Shown in pieces: positions 1 through 7,449 of a DNA stretch of 48,106 nt. The stretch spans positions 1 to 48,106 of the forward strand of contig CAJTSL010000027.1 in the NCBI GenBank assembly GCA_910578845.1, given 5' to 3'. Position 1 is the stretch's first letter; every line of letters starts with the position of its first letter. This DNA is from an uncultured Lachnospiraceae bacterium. GTDB taxonomy: Bacteria > Bacillota > Clostridia > Lachnospirales > Lachnospiraceae. The notes under the pieces were generated by a model. It worked only from the letters and a program-made list of their open reading frames with translations. It had not been told where the DNA came from and ran no database searches. Both the position numbers and the translations under genes were made by a program.

Positions 1-335
1 TTTCTTATGTTTAAGTTTGTGCTATTCTTAGTGATGATAGGATTTATAACCGAGCAGTTAAAACCCTTATCACGAAGATAGCAGAAGAGTGGGTAATGAT
101 AAATTCCCGTGGATTCCAGGAAAATGTGACTTTCCAAAGAATACAGCTCTTCTGCTTCTTTTATTTTAGAAACAGCGGTTGTAAGGGAATGCATGCTATT
201 GTGTAGGATTTTATAAGGTTTTCCTACGAATTGTTGGTTGGGAAGTGCGATAGACATCCAGGAGAAGTCAGCGCCGACATCAATACCAACAGAGATGAAT
301 AATTCATCAAGATTAAAGATAACTTTGTTTGACAT
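1..335 (-). CDS. IS110-family transposase, N-terminal part (cut by window edge)
   Basis: This is the first 111 codons of a DEDD-type recombinase that moves an insertion sequence through a circular intermediate. Translating the minus strand from the ATG at 335-333 gives an open frame to the window edge. It contains GIDVGADFSW near residues 17-26 (first catalytic Asp, RuvC-like fold), LESTGIYHYPLF near residues 76-87 (catalytic Glu) and a VINP motif near residue 102, all typical of the IS110 N-terminal domain. A GAAAGGAGC ribosome binding site lies just before the start. The C-terminal Tnp20 domain with its catalytic Ser lies outside the window, so intactness cannot be judged. The long non-coding stretch upstream fits the left end of an IS110-group element. 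Confidence 0.9.
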   Translation of the reverse strand, partial: MSNKVIFNLDELFISVGIDVGADFSWMSIALPNQQFVGKPYKILHNSMHSLTTAVSKIKEAEELYSLESHIFLESTGIYHYPLFCYLRDKGFNCSVINPIITKNSTNLNIR

Positions 336-650
336 AAGCAAAAGCTCCTTTCTGATAGGAATCCATTTCCAATCTGGCAGGTACACAACCTAGCGTGTTA
401 TTCGGGTATTGCCTTCCGGCTCCCAACCAGCTAAAACATAAACCCCTGTCGAATGGACTAATTGACTTTCTTGTAGGTATCTGCTGATAAATCAGCATCC
501 CAAGGAGGCGGGCATTCTTTGTCCTATCCAAAGAGATAATACCTTATGCTTTATCTGGTGTCTATCAGGAACCGTCAGACATGATAATTATTTACGATAA
601 CATCTGATGAAGGAAGAACACCTTCTTCTGTTATCTGATTTTATAGAAAC
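336..650 (-). ncRNA. IS110 left-end non-coding region, candidate bridge RNA
   Basis: About 300 bases without a convincing gene lie directly upstream of the transposase start. In IS110-group elements this left-end segment is transcribed toward the recombinase and encodes the bridge RNA that specifies target and donor DNA. Hairpins are visible: GCTGA-TAAA-TCAGC at 482-495, and a bipartite stem at 596-602/629-635 plus 613-618/623-628. The exact element boundary, the core dinucleotide and the guide loops cannot be set without the other end. The assignment is inferred from position and family knowledge. Confidence 0.4.
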
Positions 651-661
651 TTGTTAACCAA

Positions 662-678
662 GTAGTCTTATTGACTAC
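662..678 (+). other. Small hairpin before the HipA-like gene
   Basis: GTAGTC (662-667) and GACTAC (673-678) form a perfect 6-bp stem with a 5-base loop, 15 bases before the AGGAGG of the next gene. There is no T-tract, so a terminator is unlikely. It may be a short operator or a leader hairpin. Confidence 0.3.
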
Positions 679-702
679 ATCATTATTATACTAGGAGGCG
701 CT

Positions 703-1542
703 ATGATGAATACGACAGAAATTTCCAAAGAATATATTGTGACCGGGGCAGAACATTCTTCGACAGGGGACCAGTTGAAGTGGCTACAGGACGGATACTG
801 GTATAAGGCGGACAGATTAGGATTTGAGAGCCTTGCAGAAGTGGTAGTCTCCCGCCTTTTACAATATTCTAATGTAGAAGAGTTCGTGAAATATGAGCCA
901 ACGATGATCACCTATGGCGAACGTACATATCGGGGATGTCGCAGCGAAAATTTCAAAGGTGAAAATGAAGAGATCATATCCTTGGAGCATTTATCAAAAA
1001 ATTATACAGGATTTGGATTAGAGAAAACGTTAGGACGGATCGGTGATGTCAAAGAACGCATTCTCTATACAGTGGAATTGGTAGAGAACGTGACTGGATT
1101 AGAAGGCTTTGGCGCGCATTTGGCTAAAATGATAGAGTTAGACGCTTTTTTCATGAACACGGGACGCAATACCAGGAATATCTCTCTTCTTTATGACATC
1201 AAGAGCCGGAAATACCGTTTTTGTCCTATTTTTGATATGGGGGCGTCGTTTTTCTCTGACACGAAGGATACCTTTCCGTTAGAGAACAGTATGGTAGAAT
1301 GCTATCATGCAATGGAGGCGCAGCCTTTTTCCCGCAGCCTTGATGCGCAGGTGAAAGCGGCGAGGGAGCTGTATGAGAGCCAGTTGAAGTTTACCATATC
1401 AGTGAGCGAGATGATCAATATGGTACGAGATATGATCAACGGCATGAGAAGCAATGTGAATTATCAGGCAGGAGAGAACAGGAGGATAGGCGAGATACTT
1501 CGATTCCAGACAAAGGTTTACCAGCAGATCTTCCAGCAATAA
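703..1542 (+). CDS. HipA-like kinase-fold protein with degenerate active site
   Basis: The 279-residue protein has the layout of HipA/CtkA-like proteins found in Clostridia: an early GDQLKWLQDGYWYKAD segment (residues about 22-37) where the ATP-binding strands lie, and a C-terminal LDAFFMN...PIFDMGASFFSD block (about 147-180). In active members the catalytic loop reads close to N-x-D-R-H-x-x-N. Here it is MNTGRNTRN, so the catalytic Asp and the following His are replaced, while the metal-binding Asp of PIFDMG is kept. It may therefore be a pseudokinase. The start at 703 follows AGGAGG at 693-698; ATG 706 is an alternative. No HipB-like HTH partner is adjacent, so a toxin-antitoxin role is not supported. 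Confidence 0.65.
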   Translation: MMNTTEISKEYIVTGAEHSSTGDQLKWLQDGYWYKADRLGFESLAEVVVSRLLQYSNVEEFVKYEPTMITYGERTYRGCRSENFKGENEEIISLEHLSKNYTGFGLEKTLGRIGDVKERILYTVELVENVTGLEGFGAHLAKMIELDAFFMNTGRNTRNISLLYDIKSRKYRFCPIFDMGASFFSDTKDTFPLENSMVECYHAMEAQPFSRSLDAQVKAARELYESQLKFTISVSEMINMVRDMINGMRSNVNYQAGENRRIGEILRFQTKVYQQIFQQ

Positions 1543-1554
1543 GCATGTTTTTGG

Positions 1555-1600
1555 CACCGGAGACCGGCATCCTAAAGGGGCGCAGGTTTCCGGTGTTTTC
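1555..1600 (+). terminator. Rho-independent terminator after the HipA-like gene
   Basis: An 11-bp stem (1555-1565 with 1585-1595, one G-U pair) with a 19-base loop is followed by TTTTC. It lies 12 bases after the stop codon. Confidence 0.75.
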
Positions 1601-1705
1601 ATGTCTCTTCCTGATTAGGAAAGCATTATTATTAGAAGATCCTGAAATTTTTTAAAAAAATATTGAAAAAATGAAGACATTAGGGAGCGGGTCCCGTTTT
1701 AATAA

Positions 1706-2260
1706 ATGAAGATGTATGAAAGCAGAGGGGAGGCGAGGCATATTCATAAGGAAGAACAATTGACAGCGCTGATTGATTCTTACCAGAATCTTGTTTTTAC
1801 GATTTGTTATAGGATGACCTCGGATTACTTTGCTGCCGAGGATTTGGCACAAGATACTTTCCTTTCTGCTTATGAGCATTTGAAGAGTTTCGACGGTAGT
1901 AATGCGAAAGCTTGGATTTGCAGGATTGCGACGAATAAGTGCATTGATTATATGTCTCATTCCGGCAGGCGGAGCATCCCGACAGAAAATCTTATGCTTG
2001 AGGATTGCATGAAGCGGAACCCGGTAGAAGAAACGCCAGAGAATATCTATATGGAAAATGAAGTAAAAGAAATGCTGTTAACAAACTGCAGGCAGCTTAG
2101 GCCGCCGTACAATGAAATTGCGCAAGCGTATTATTGTGAGGAAATGGATGTGAAAGAAATCGCCGCCAAACGAGGGCAGAAGATCAAAACGATACAGACG
2201 CAGCTCTACAGGGCAAGGGATATGCTTCGTAAAATATACAGAAAGGAGAATAGCGCATGA
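1706..2260 (+). CDS. ECF-type RNA polymerase sigma factor
   Basis: This is an extracytoplasmic-function sigma-70 subunit that would direct RNA polymerase to a small regulon. Region 2 is clear (LIDSYQNLVFTICYRMTSDYFAAEDLAQDTFLSAYEHL, shown here by its parts DYFAAEDLAQDTF and AWICRIATNKCIDY). Region 4 follows as a helix-turn-helix near residues 130-180 (EEMDVKEIAAKRG...TIQTQLYRARDML). The start is uncertain: ATG 1706 has no good ribosome binding site, whereas a strong AGAGGGGAGG at 1724-1733 precedes an in-frame ATT at 1742, from which the protein would begin just before the conserved domain. The stop overlaps the next gene by 4 bases (ATGA), so the two are translationally coupled. The downstream membrane protein is the likely anti-sigma factor. 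Confidence 0.92.
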   Translation: MKMYESRGEARHIHKEEQLTALIDSYQNLVFTICYRMTSDYFAAEDLAQDTFLSAYEHLKSFDGSNAKAWICRIATNKCIDYMSHSGRRSIPTENLMLEDCMKRNPVEETPENIYMENEVKEMLLTNCRQLRPPYNEIAQAYYCEEMDVKEIAAKRGQKIKTIQTQLYRARDMLRKIYRKENSA

Positions 2261-2685
2261 GTGATAGCAAACGGATACGGGGGATTGTGAAAAGGATTCC
2301 TGGCGATTCTGCCAATAGCAGGTTACAGAGCGGTATGCCGGGATGTTATCTCTCAGAAGAAGAGTTAGAGAAGTTGATTGCCGTGACGCAGGCAGAACCG
2401 TTGTTACGCCCGCCGAAGGAATTCAAAAATGATATTATGAGGCGGATATACAAAAGAAAGAGAGATAGCAAGAATTTCAAGTTATTGGCTTATAGTGTGA
2501 AAGTGCTTACGGCAACAGCCGCAGCAATTGGCATCATGCTCGTCATGCCGGAAAACATCCGTTCAGAAGACGATATGGGACATGGGCAGGAGAAGCTCGT
2601 GTACCGCCTGAATGAAAGAATGGATGACTATTGTAGTCAATTAAGCAATAAATGGGATCAAATAATTGGATTGGAGGATTATTAA
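2257..2685 (+). CDS. Small membrane protein, probable anti-sigma factor
   Basis: The 142-residue protein starts inside the ECF sigma stop codon (ATGA overlap), the classic arrangement for an anti-sigma partner. An N-terminal soluble part of about 85 residues contains LSEEELEKLIAVTQAEP and PPKEFKNDIMRRIYKRK. One predicted membrane segment follows (about residues 88-106, VLTATAAAIGIMLVM), then a short outer tail with NERMDDYCSQLSNKWDQ. No HxxxCxxC zinc anti-sigma motif is present, so it is not a ZAS protein. Function is inferred from topology and gene order. Confidence 0.6.
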   Translation: MSDSKRIRGIVKRIPGDSANSRLQSGMPGCYLSEEELEKLIAVTQAEPLLRPPKEFKNDIMRRIYKRKRDSKNFKLLAYSVKVLTATAAAIGIMLVMPENIRSEDDMGHGQEKLVYRLNERMDDYCSQLSNKWDQIIGLEDY

Positions 2686-2686
2686 A

Positions 2687-3457
2687 ATGAGAAAGAAGAA
2701 GAACAGATTTTTATTATTTTGCTTTTCCTTTTTGCCAGGAGCGGGAGAGATGTATTATGGATTTATGAAAACGGGCGTCAGCCTGCTATCTTTATTCGCG
2801 CTTGCATTCATGGCGACATTTTATACGAATATGTCGTTGTTAGGGTTTATCATTATGATCATCTGGGTATATGGTTTTTTCCATGCCAACAATCTGGGGA
2901 CTTTAAGCGATGAGGAATTCTATCGGCTCAAAGACGAGTATTTGTTTGGCATCAAGGAGAATGATATGGACTCCATTAAGGAATTTATTACCGGGAAATA
3001 CCGGAAAGTATTTGCAGCGTTGCTGATTCTTGTGGGAGTCAGTATGTTATGGCAGACTTTTTGCAGGTTTCTGCGCTTTATCATGGGAAATGAATTCTAT
3101 TATAAGTATATAGCGGTCTTTACAAGGGCAATCGGTACGGATGTGCCAAGGCTTCTCATCAGTATTGCGATTATCTGGGTCGGTTTCAAGCTGATTATGG
3201 GCAAGAAGAAAGAACTGGACATGATAGACGAGAAAGAAGAGGCGGCATGGAGAGCGGCAGAGGAGGTCAAACCACAAGGGACATGGCAGCAGCCGGCAGG
3301 AGAGATGCAGCCACAGGGAACATGGCAGCAGCCGACGAGAGAAGCACAGCCACAGGGGATGCCGCAGAGACCGTTCATGGCGCAGCCGGCAGAGGTTTGG
3401 CAACAGCCTGGCAAGGAATTGCCGGAAATCGTAGAGAAGGATACGGATGGACAATAG
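2687..3457 (+). CDS. Multi-pass membrane protein with Gln/Pro-rich repeat tail
   Basis: The start is ATG 2687, preceded by GGAGG at 2673-2677; an upstream in-frame ATG at 2666 lies before that site. The N-terminus reads FSFLPGAGEMYYGFMKTG, like the TM2-type PGxGxxYxG motif, followed by membrane helices near residues 24-60, 108-128 and 155-172. The C-terminal 60 residues are low complexity: QPQGTWQQPAGEM, QPQGTWQQPTREA and QPQGMPQRP form an approximate 14-residue repeat. It starts one base after the preceding stop, so it belongs to the sigma operon. A cytoplasmic tail that binds a partner is possible, but no function is recognised. Confidence 0.6.
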   Translation: MRKKKNRFLLFCFSFLPGAGEMYYGFMKTGVSLLSLFALAFMATFYTNMSLLGFIIMIIWVYGFFHANNLGTLSDEEFYRLKDEYLFGIKENDMDSIKEFITGKYRKVFAALLILVGVSMLWQTFCRFLRFIMGNEFYYKYIAVFTRAIGTDVPRLLISIAIIWVGFKLIMGKKKELDMIDEKEEAAWRAAEEVKPQGTWQQPAGEMQPQGTWQQPTREAQPQGMPQRPFMAQPAEVWQQPGKELPEIVEKDTDGQ

Positions 3458-3505
3458 GATGAAGCGCGGAAAGGCTTTGCATATCGGATAGGACGGAGGA
3501 GTGTT

Positions 3506-3826
3506 ATGTGCGAAATAGATAAGTGTGATAAGACGGTCGTGGAAGAGAAAGAACAGATCCGGACGCATCGGGTTGGCACGATCACATGCGGTGCAATGTT
3601 CATATTATATGGCGTGCTGCTTCTGGCACATATAGTATTGCCGAAGCTTGATTATAAGGTGCTCTTTGATTTATGGCCGATTGCCCTGATCTGTCTTGGC
3701 GTGGAGATTTTGGCAAGCTGCACGCGCAAGAACCAGGAGACCGGAAGAATTGTTTATGATTTCCCCGCTGTTTTGTTAGTGATGCTCATGGCGTTTTTCG
3801 TCATGGGCATGGCGCTAATCGTGTGA
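3506..3826 (+). CDS. LiaF/DUF5668-like small membrane protein
   Basis: A 106-residue protein with a charged N-terminus and helices near residues 25-45, 52-70 and 84-105. The pattern GAMFILYGVLLL...FDLWPIALICLGVEIL resembles the transmembrane part of LiaF-like envelope stress proteins (DUF5668: a glycine-containing helix, then LWPlilIllGi). No C-terminal LiaF beta domain is present. GGAGGA at 3495-3500 precedes ATG 3506. It is the last gene of the first ECF operon, which points to envelope-stress sensing. That role is inference from family and neighbours. Confidence 0.55.
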   Translation: MCEIDKCDKTVVEEKEQIRTHRVGTITCGAMFILYGVLLLAHIVLPKLDYKVLFDLWPIALICLGVEILASCTRKNQETGRIVYDFPAVLLVMLMAFFVMGMALIV

Positions 3827-3957
3827 TCAATAGATTTGTATTTGTGGCGGAGCGTCATAAACTTGCAAACTGAGCAGGAATGGGGGATTATGCGATTTTG
3901 ATATCCAGGTCGTATTGGCGCTTTGATACATAGTGTCTGGAATATGATCATGATTGG

Positions 3958-3966
3958 TGGTATAAT
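3958..3966 (+). promoter_or_regulatory. Candidate extended -10 promoter for the TraX-like gene
   Basis: TGGTATAAT fits an extended -10 element (TGnTATAAT) in the 219-base gap before the next gene, 79 bases from its start. No good -35 is seen, which extended -10 promoters do not need. Confidence 0.4.
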
Positions 3967-4045
3967 CCATGTGGGAGATGATGGACAGGAAAATGTTCTT
4001 CATCAGTCTATATTGGAAAAAGTAAAGAAATAGGGGAATGAGAGA

Positions 4046-4864
4046 ATGGAACAGGAATGGGAACAGGCAAATGGGCACACAACACGAAGCATGAATGTGC
4101 TGCAAAAAGGGATCACCGGTAGTACGTTGAAGATGATTGCGATTATCGCAATGCTGGTCGATCATATTGGCGCAGTCATTTTGGAGAGGATCCTGGTCAA
4201 TAGCGGCATGCCGGTCGTGATGTCGGGAGATAGCAGTGATATGATTCTGCAGTTTTTTGCCGAGAACATGGAGTTAACGCTTCTGTGGCTGGTGATGCGC
4301 ATGGTGATCGGCCGGCTTGGCTTTCCGATTTTCTGTTTTTTATTAGTCGAAGGGTTTGGGCATACCCATAATATTTGGAAGTATGCTTCTAGGCTTTTGC
4401 TGTTTGCTTTCCTCTCGGAAGTGCCTTTTGATCTTGCGATTTACGGGATGCCAGTTTATATGGGATACCAGAATGTGTTTTTCACATTGCTAGTGGGGCT
4501 CCTTGTCATGATTGCCTACCGTAAGATTGCAGAGAAATTCGAGGGACAGCAGTTTGTGAGAATATTCCTATATGCACTTGCGCTCCTTGCGGGCATGATT
4601 GTCGCGGGGGTATTGAAATCGGATTATGGCGCGATTGGCGTCGTCTGTATCATGGTCTTGTATATGTTCCGTTACAATAAGGCACACCAGATGATTGCAG
4701 GCTGCGTTGTGTTCCTGTGGGAGGTAACGGCGCCGCTTGCGTTTATCCCTATTGCATTTTATAACAGGCAGAGAGGGCTGCGGATGAAATATTTCTTTTA
4801 TATTTTCTATCCGGCGCACCTTCTGATCTTGTACCTGATTGCCCGTTTCTGTGGGATTGTGTAG
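4046..4864 (+). CDS. TraX-family membrane protein
   Basis: The 272-residue polytopic protein carries the TraX signature near residues 28-45 (LKMIAIIAMLVDHIGAV), then GRLGFPIFCFLLVEGFGHTHN at about 91-111, RLLLFAFLSEVPFDLA and QNVFFTLLVGLL. These match the TraX/acyltransferase-3-related family first known from F-pilin N-acetylation. Chromosomal copies in Firmicutes stand alone and probably acylate an unknown envelope substrate. About eight hydrophobic helices are visible. The ATG at 4046 follows a weak GAATGAGAG site. No conjugation genes are nearby, so a pilin role is not supported here. Confidence 0.85.
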   Translation: MEQEWEQANGHTTRSMNVLQKGITGSTLKMIAIIAMLVDHIGAVILERILVNSGMPVVMSGDSSDMILQFFAENMELTLLWLVMRMVIGRLGFPIFCFLLVEGFGHTHNIWKYASRLLLFAFLSEVPFDLAIYGMPVYMGYQNVFFTLLVGLLVMIAYRKIAEKFEGQQFVRIFLYALALLAGMIVAGVLKSDYGAIGVVCIMVLYMFRYNKAHQMIAGCVVFLWEVTAPLAFIPIAFYNRQRGLRMKYFFYIFYPAHLLILYLIARFCGIV

Positions 4865-5004
4865 GCGGGATAAACGAAAGCCTGGTAAAATCCTCCCAAG
4901 CGAAAAGAAAAAAATTTTTGATAAAATATGAATGGATTTTGGACTGTGAATCGTATTATAGATAAGACAGTAAGAAAATACATTCTATTTTGGAGGAAGC
5001 AGAT

Positions 5005-5475
5005 ATGAAGAAAGGAATTATTTTAGCGGGAGCCTTATCCATGGCGTTACTATTTTCGCTGGATACGATGAGTGTTTCGGCTGTGGAGACAACGGGGAAC
5101 AAGAAGCAGGCTGCTACGGAGAGCGTCGTAGTGTGTGAGTTCTGTGATACCTATTGTTCATTTATTGATGAGGACGGCGACGGCATCTGCGACCATTATG
5201 TCGCAGGGACATGTGGAGGCGTCTGTGGCCAGGGTTATGTGGATGCAGATGGCGACGGGGTATGTGATAATTATGCGTCCGGGGCATGTCCGGGAAATGG
5301 CGGGGCAGGTTACGTGGATGCGAACGGTGACGGAGTATGTGATAATTATGCGTCCGGGGCATGCGTAGGAAATGCCGGACAAAACGGTAACGGCGGAGGC
5401 GGACGTGGAGGCCGTGGCGGTAACGGAGGCGGTAGAGGCTGCGGAGGCGGCGGACGCGGAGGCTGCCGGAGATAA
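5005..5475 (+). CDS. Secreted protein with three DxDGDG repeats and Gly/Arg/Cys-rich tail
   Basis: The start is ATG 5005 behind GGAGG (4992-4996). Residues 1-26 form a signal peptide ending SVSA. Three 25-residue repeats follow, each with an acidic loop and two cysteines: DEDGDGICDHY, DADGDGVCDNYASGAC and DANGDGVCDNYASGAC. The DNA of the last two is nearly identical with a 75-base period. The loops look like the Ca2+-binding DxDGDG loops of thrombospondin type 3 or dockerin-like repeats. The last 30 residues are almost only Gly, Arg, Asn and Cys. It lies 15 bases before a sigma factor gene and is probably part of that module. Function unknown. Confidence 0.7.
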   Translation: MKKGIILAGALSMALLFSLDTMSVSAVETTGNKKQAATESVVVCEFCDTYCSFIDEDGDGICDHYVAGTCGGVCGQGYVDADGDGVCDNYASGACPGNGGAGYVDANGDGVCDNYASGACVGNAGQNGNGGGGRGGRGGNGGGRGCGGGGRGGCRR

Positions 5476-5490
5476 GAAGCGGAGAAGCTT

Positions 5491-5973
5491 ATGCGGTGCG
5501 AACAGGAGGTAAACAGAGCAATAGAGCGTTATGCTGATATGGTTCGAAGGCTTTGTACGATACATTTGAAAAATTATCATGACACTCAGGACATATTTCA
5601 AACGGTATTTTTGAAGTATGCCCTGAGTTCTGCTGTGTTCGAAAATGAAGAACATGAGAAGGCATGGATTGTCCGTGTGACGATAAATGCCTGCAAAGAT
5701 TTGCTAAAAAGCTTCTTTCGTACGCATGTCATTTCTTTAGAGGAACTGACAGGATTGGAGGCCACGTTACCAGAGAACCATGCGGATGTCTTAGAAGCGG
5801 TGCTGTCATTGCCGCCAAAGTATAAAGACGTGGTGTATCTTCACTTTTATGAGGGGTATACGGCGCCGGAGATCGGGAACATCCTTGGGAAAAATGTGAA
5901 TACCGTCTATACTTATCTGACACGTTCCAAAAATATATTAAGGAAGAAATTGGGAGGTGAGGGATATGAATGA
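5491..5973 (+). CDS. ECF-type sigma factor (second module)
   Basis: A 160-residue sigma-70-family protein with region 2 (MVRRLCTIHLKNYHDTQDIFQTVFLKY, core HDTQDIFQTVF, near residues 18-42), AWIVRVTINACKDLLKS near 56-72, and region 4 with YKDVVYLHFYEGYTAPEIG and NTVYTYLTRSKNILRKKL at the end. It starts behind GGAGAA (5481-5486), 15 bases after the secreted repeat protein, and overlaps the anti-sigma gene by 8 bases. It should control genes responding to whatever the RsgI-like partner senses. Confidence 0.93.
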   Translation: MRCEQEVNRAIERYADMVRRLCTIHLKNYHDTQDIFQTVFLKYALSSAVFENEEHEKAWIVRVTINACKDLLKSFFRTHVISLEELTGLEATLPENHADVLEAVLSLPPKYKDVVYLHFYEGYTAPEIGNILGKNVNTVYTYLTRSKNILRKKLGGEGYE

Positions 5974-6754
5974 CAGGTTACGGGAAGCGTTTGACAGCAT
6001 CCACGCGGAAGAGGGGCTAAAGGCGCAGACGAAAGAATTTATCGTCCATAAAGCAAAAGAGCATCGTGAAAGGCCGCAAAGAAGAGCTGCGTATCCCCAA
6101 ATGGCAGCCGTGATAGCATGTTTTATGCTATTATTGGCTTGTTTCGGAGGGTATCGTTTATACTTTGTGCGGACATCGGTGATTAGCATTGACATCAATC
6201 CCTCTATTGAGTTAAATATTAACCGTTTCGGCAGAGTAATCTCATGGGAAGGCTATAATGATGAAGGATTAGAACTGGCAAAGGATTTGAATATACGGTT
6301 CATGGACTATTTGAGCGCGATTGAGGAGATCTTAAAGACAGAGAGCATAACGGCATATTTGGATAAAGATGAGGAACTGTCGATTTCTGTTGTCGGGAGA
6401 AATGAACAAGAAAGCAGGGAAATGTTTGCTAATGTTGAGAACTCTACGTCTGGGCATCATAATGTCGGTTGTTATATGGGGCATCATGAAGATGTCAATG
6501 CGGCGCATGCGGCAGGATTATCCGTTGGCAAATACCGGGCGTTCTTAGAAGTGCAGAAGATAAATCCTGATATTACGATAGAAGACATAAGCGGAATGAC
6601 GATGCGGCAAATCAATGATCTGTTGAACGGACAGATAAGTGATTGGGAATGTCCCTATGGAGAGGATGGCACAGGAAGCAATGGCAATTGGCGTGGGCAC
6701 CAGCATAGGCACGGTCAAGGGCAAGGCCAGGGCAGAGGCTGCGGAAGGAATTAG
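5966..6754 (+). CDS. RsgI-like anti-sigma factor
   Basis: The start at ATG 5966 follows GGGAGGTGAGGG; a GTG at 5957 is less likely. A cytoplasmic part of about 45 residues precedes one membrane helix (MAAVIACFMLLLACFGGYRLYF). Immediately outside comes the RsgI signature SVISIDINPSIELNINRFGRVI, shared with anti-sigma factors that carry extracellular sensory domains in Clostridia. The outer region has a His-containing stretch (SGHHNVGCYMGHHED) and a YRAFLEVQKINPDITIEDISGMTMRQINDLL helix pair. The tail HRHGQGQGQGRGCGRN resembles the GRGCGGGGRGG end of the secreted protein upstream. It lacks the usual CBM or glycosidase sensor domains. Confidence 0.85.
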   Translation: MNDRLREAFDSIHAEEGLKAQTKEFIVHKAKEHRERPQRRAAYPQMAAVIACFMLLLACFGGYRLYFVRTSVISIDINPSIELNINRFGRVISWEGYNDEGLELAKDLNIRFMDYLSAIEEILKTESITAYLDKDEELSISVVGRNEQESREMFANVENSTSGHHNVGCYMGHHEDVNAAHAAGLSVGKYRAFLEVQKINPDITIEDISGMTMRQINDLLNGQISDWECPYGEDGTGSNGNWRGHQHRHGQGQGQGRGCGRN

Positions 6755-6761
6755 GCGGTGA

Positions 6762-6785
6762 CAAGGCGGCAAAAGCAACGCCTTG
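6762..6785. terminator. Possible weak terminator hairpin between convergent genes
   Basis: CAAGGCG (6762-6768) pairs with CGCCTTG (6779-6785) in the short gap between two convergent genes. There is no clear T-tract on either strand, so function as a terminator is uncertain. Confidence 0.3.
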
Positions 6786-6790
6786 GCCAG

Positions 6791-7294
6791 TCATAATTCT
6801 TCGAAGCCAATCCCGCGTTTGTCAAGGAAGCGCTTGATGGCATTATCCCATAAGATGTCTACGCTCTTATCCATGATGAAGGTATGAAATGCCGTTCCGG
6901 TTATCAGGGTAAGAACCGTGCCGTCATATTTAACCGTTAACACGAATGCTTTGATTTGCTGCGGCGTAATGCCCGTATCTCCTTCCTTTAAGATAGAAGC
7001 GATGTAATCCGGCATCAGATGCAGGATGAACTTAAACGCGCTTGGTGTTTTCGTGCCTTTGATCAGGGAATGACAGATCGGGCGGATCTGTTTCCACGTA
7101 CTGAAATCGTAAGGGCGTATCTCCTTATCATCCCATTCCTCGCTTGAATAGAATTCCCGGTTCTGATGACCGTCTATGAGGAAGGTATTATAGGTGCTGA
7201 TAGAAGCCTCTTCCGTCAAAAAAGCATCAAAATCTCCCGAGGATAATAGTTTGCCCATGAATTGTTTGACATTGGTAATTTTCAGTGCGATCAT
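6791..7294 (-). CDS. DUF5721 family protein
   Basis: A 167-residue soluble protein beginning MIALKITNVKQFMGKLLSSGDFDAFL. This and the C-terminal FIMDKSVDILWDNAIKRFLDKRGIGFEEL match DUF5721, a Clostridia-specific family of unknown role. I place the start at 7294 because GGGGAGAG lies 5 bases upstream; the upstream ATG at 7315 would put that site inside the gene. There are no membrane segments or catalytic motifs I recognise. It reads away from the ABC exporter on the same strand but with a 155-base gap and a candidate -10 (TATAAT, minus strand, 7374-7369), so it may have its own promoter. Confidence 0.75.
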   Translation of the reverse strand: MIALKITNVKQFMGKLLSSGDFDAFLTEEASISTYNTFLIDGHQNREFYSSEEWDDKEIRPYDFSTWKQIRPICHSLIKGTKTPSAFKFILHLMPDYIASILKEGDTGITPQQIKAFVLTVKYDGTVLTLITGTAFHTFIMDKSVDILWDNAIKRFLDKRGIGFEEL

Positions 7295-7449
7295 ATTTCT
7301 CTCCCCGTTTGACATTGATGCTTTATTTTTTAGAATGTTTTTTTGCGTGTAAAGCCTTTTCTTTCCATATTATAATGCTTTTTCCATGAGAATTCTACAT
7401 AAAAATAGTAGATTTTTCTCATCGGCGCAAACTGTGATTGTGCCGCTTC

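Noticed and set aside
313..531. A 72-codon minus-strand open frame overlapping the transposase start
   Set aside because: It is in another frame from the clearly recognisable IS110 protein and lies in the non-coding left end.
662..678. Hairpin before the HipA-like gene as a terminator
   Set aside because: No T-tract on either strand and a stem of only 6 bp.
4046..4864. Conjugative element suggested by the TraX-like gene
   Set aside because: No relaxase, coupling protein or mating-pair genes are in the window, and lone TraX-like genes are common on Firmicutes chromosomes.
5160..5400. Possible CRISPR-like array in the 75-bp repeats
   Set aside because: The repeats are in frame and encode a conserved acidic/Cys motif; there are no spacers and no cas genes.
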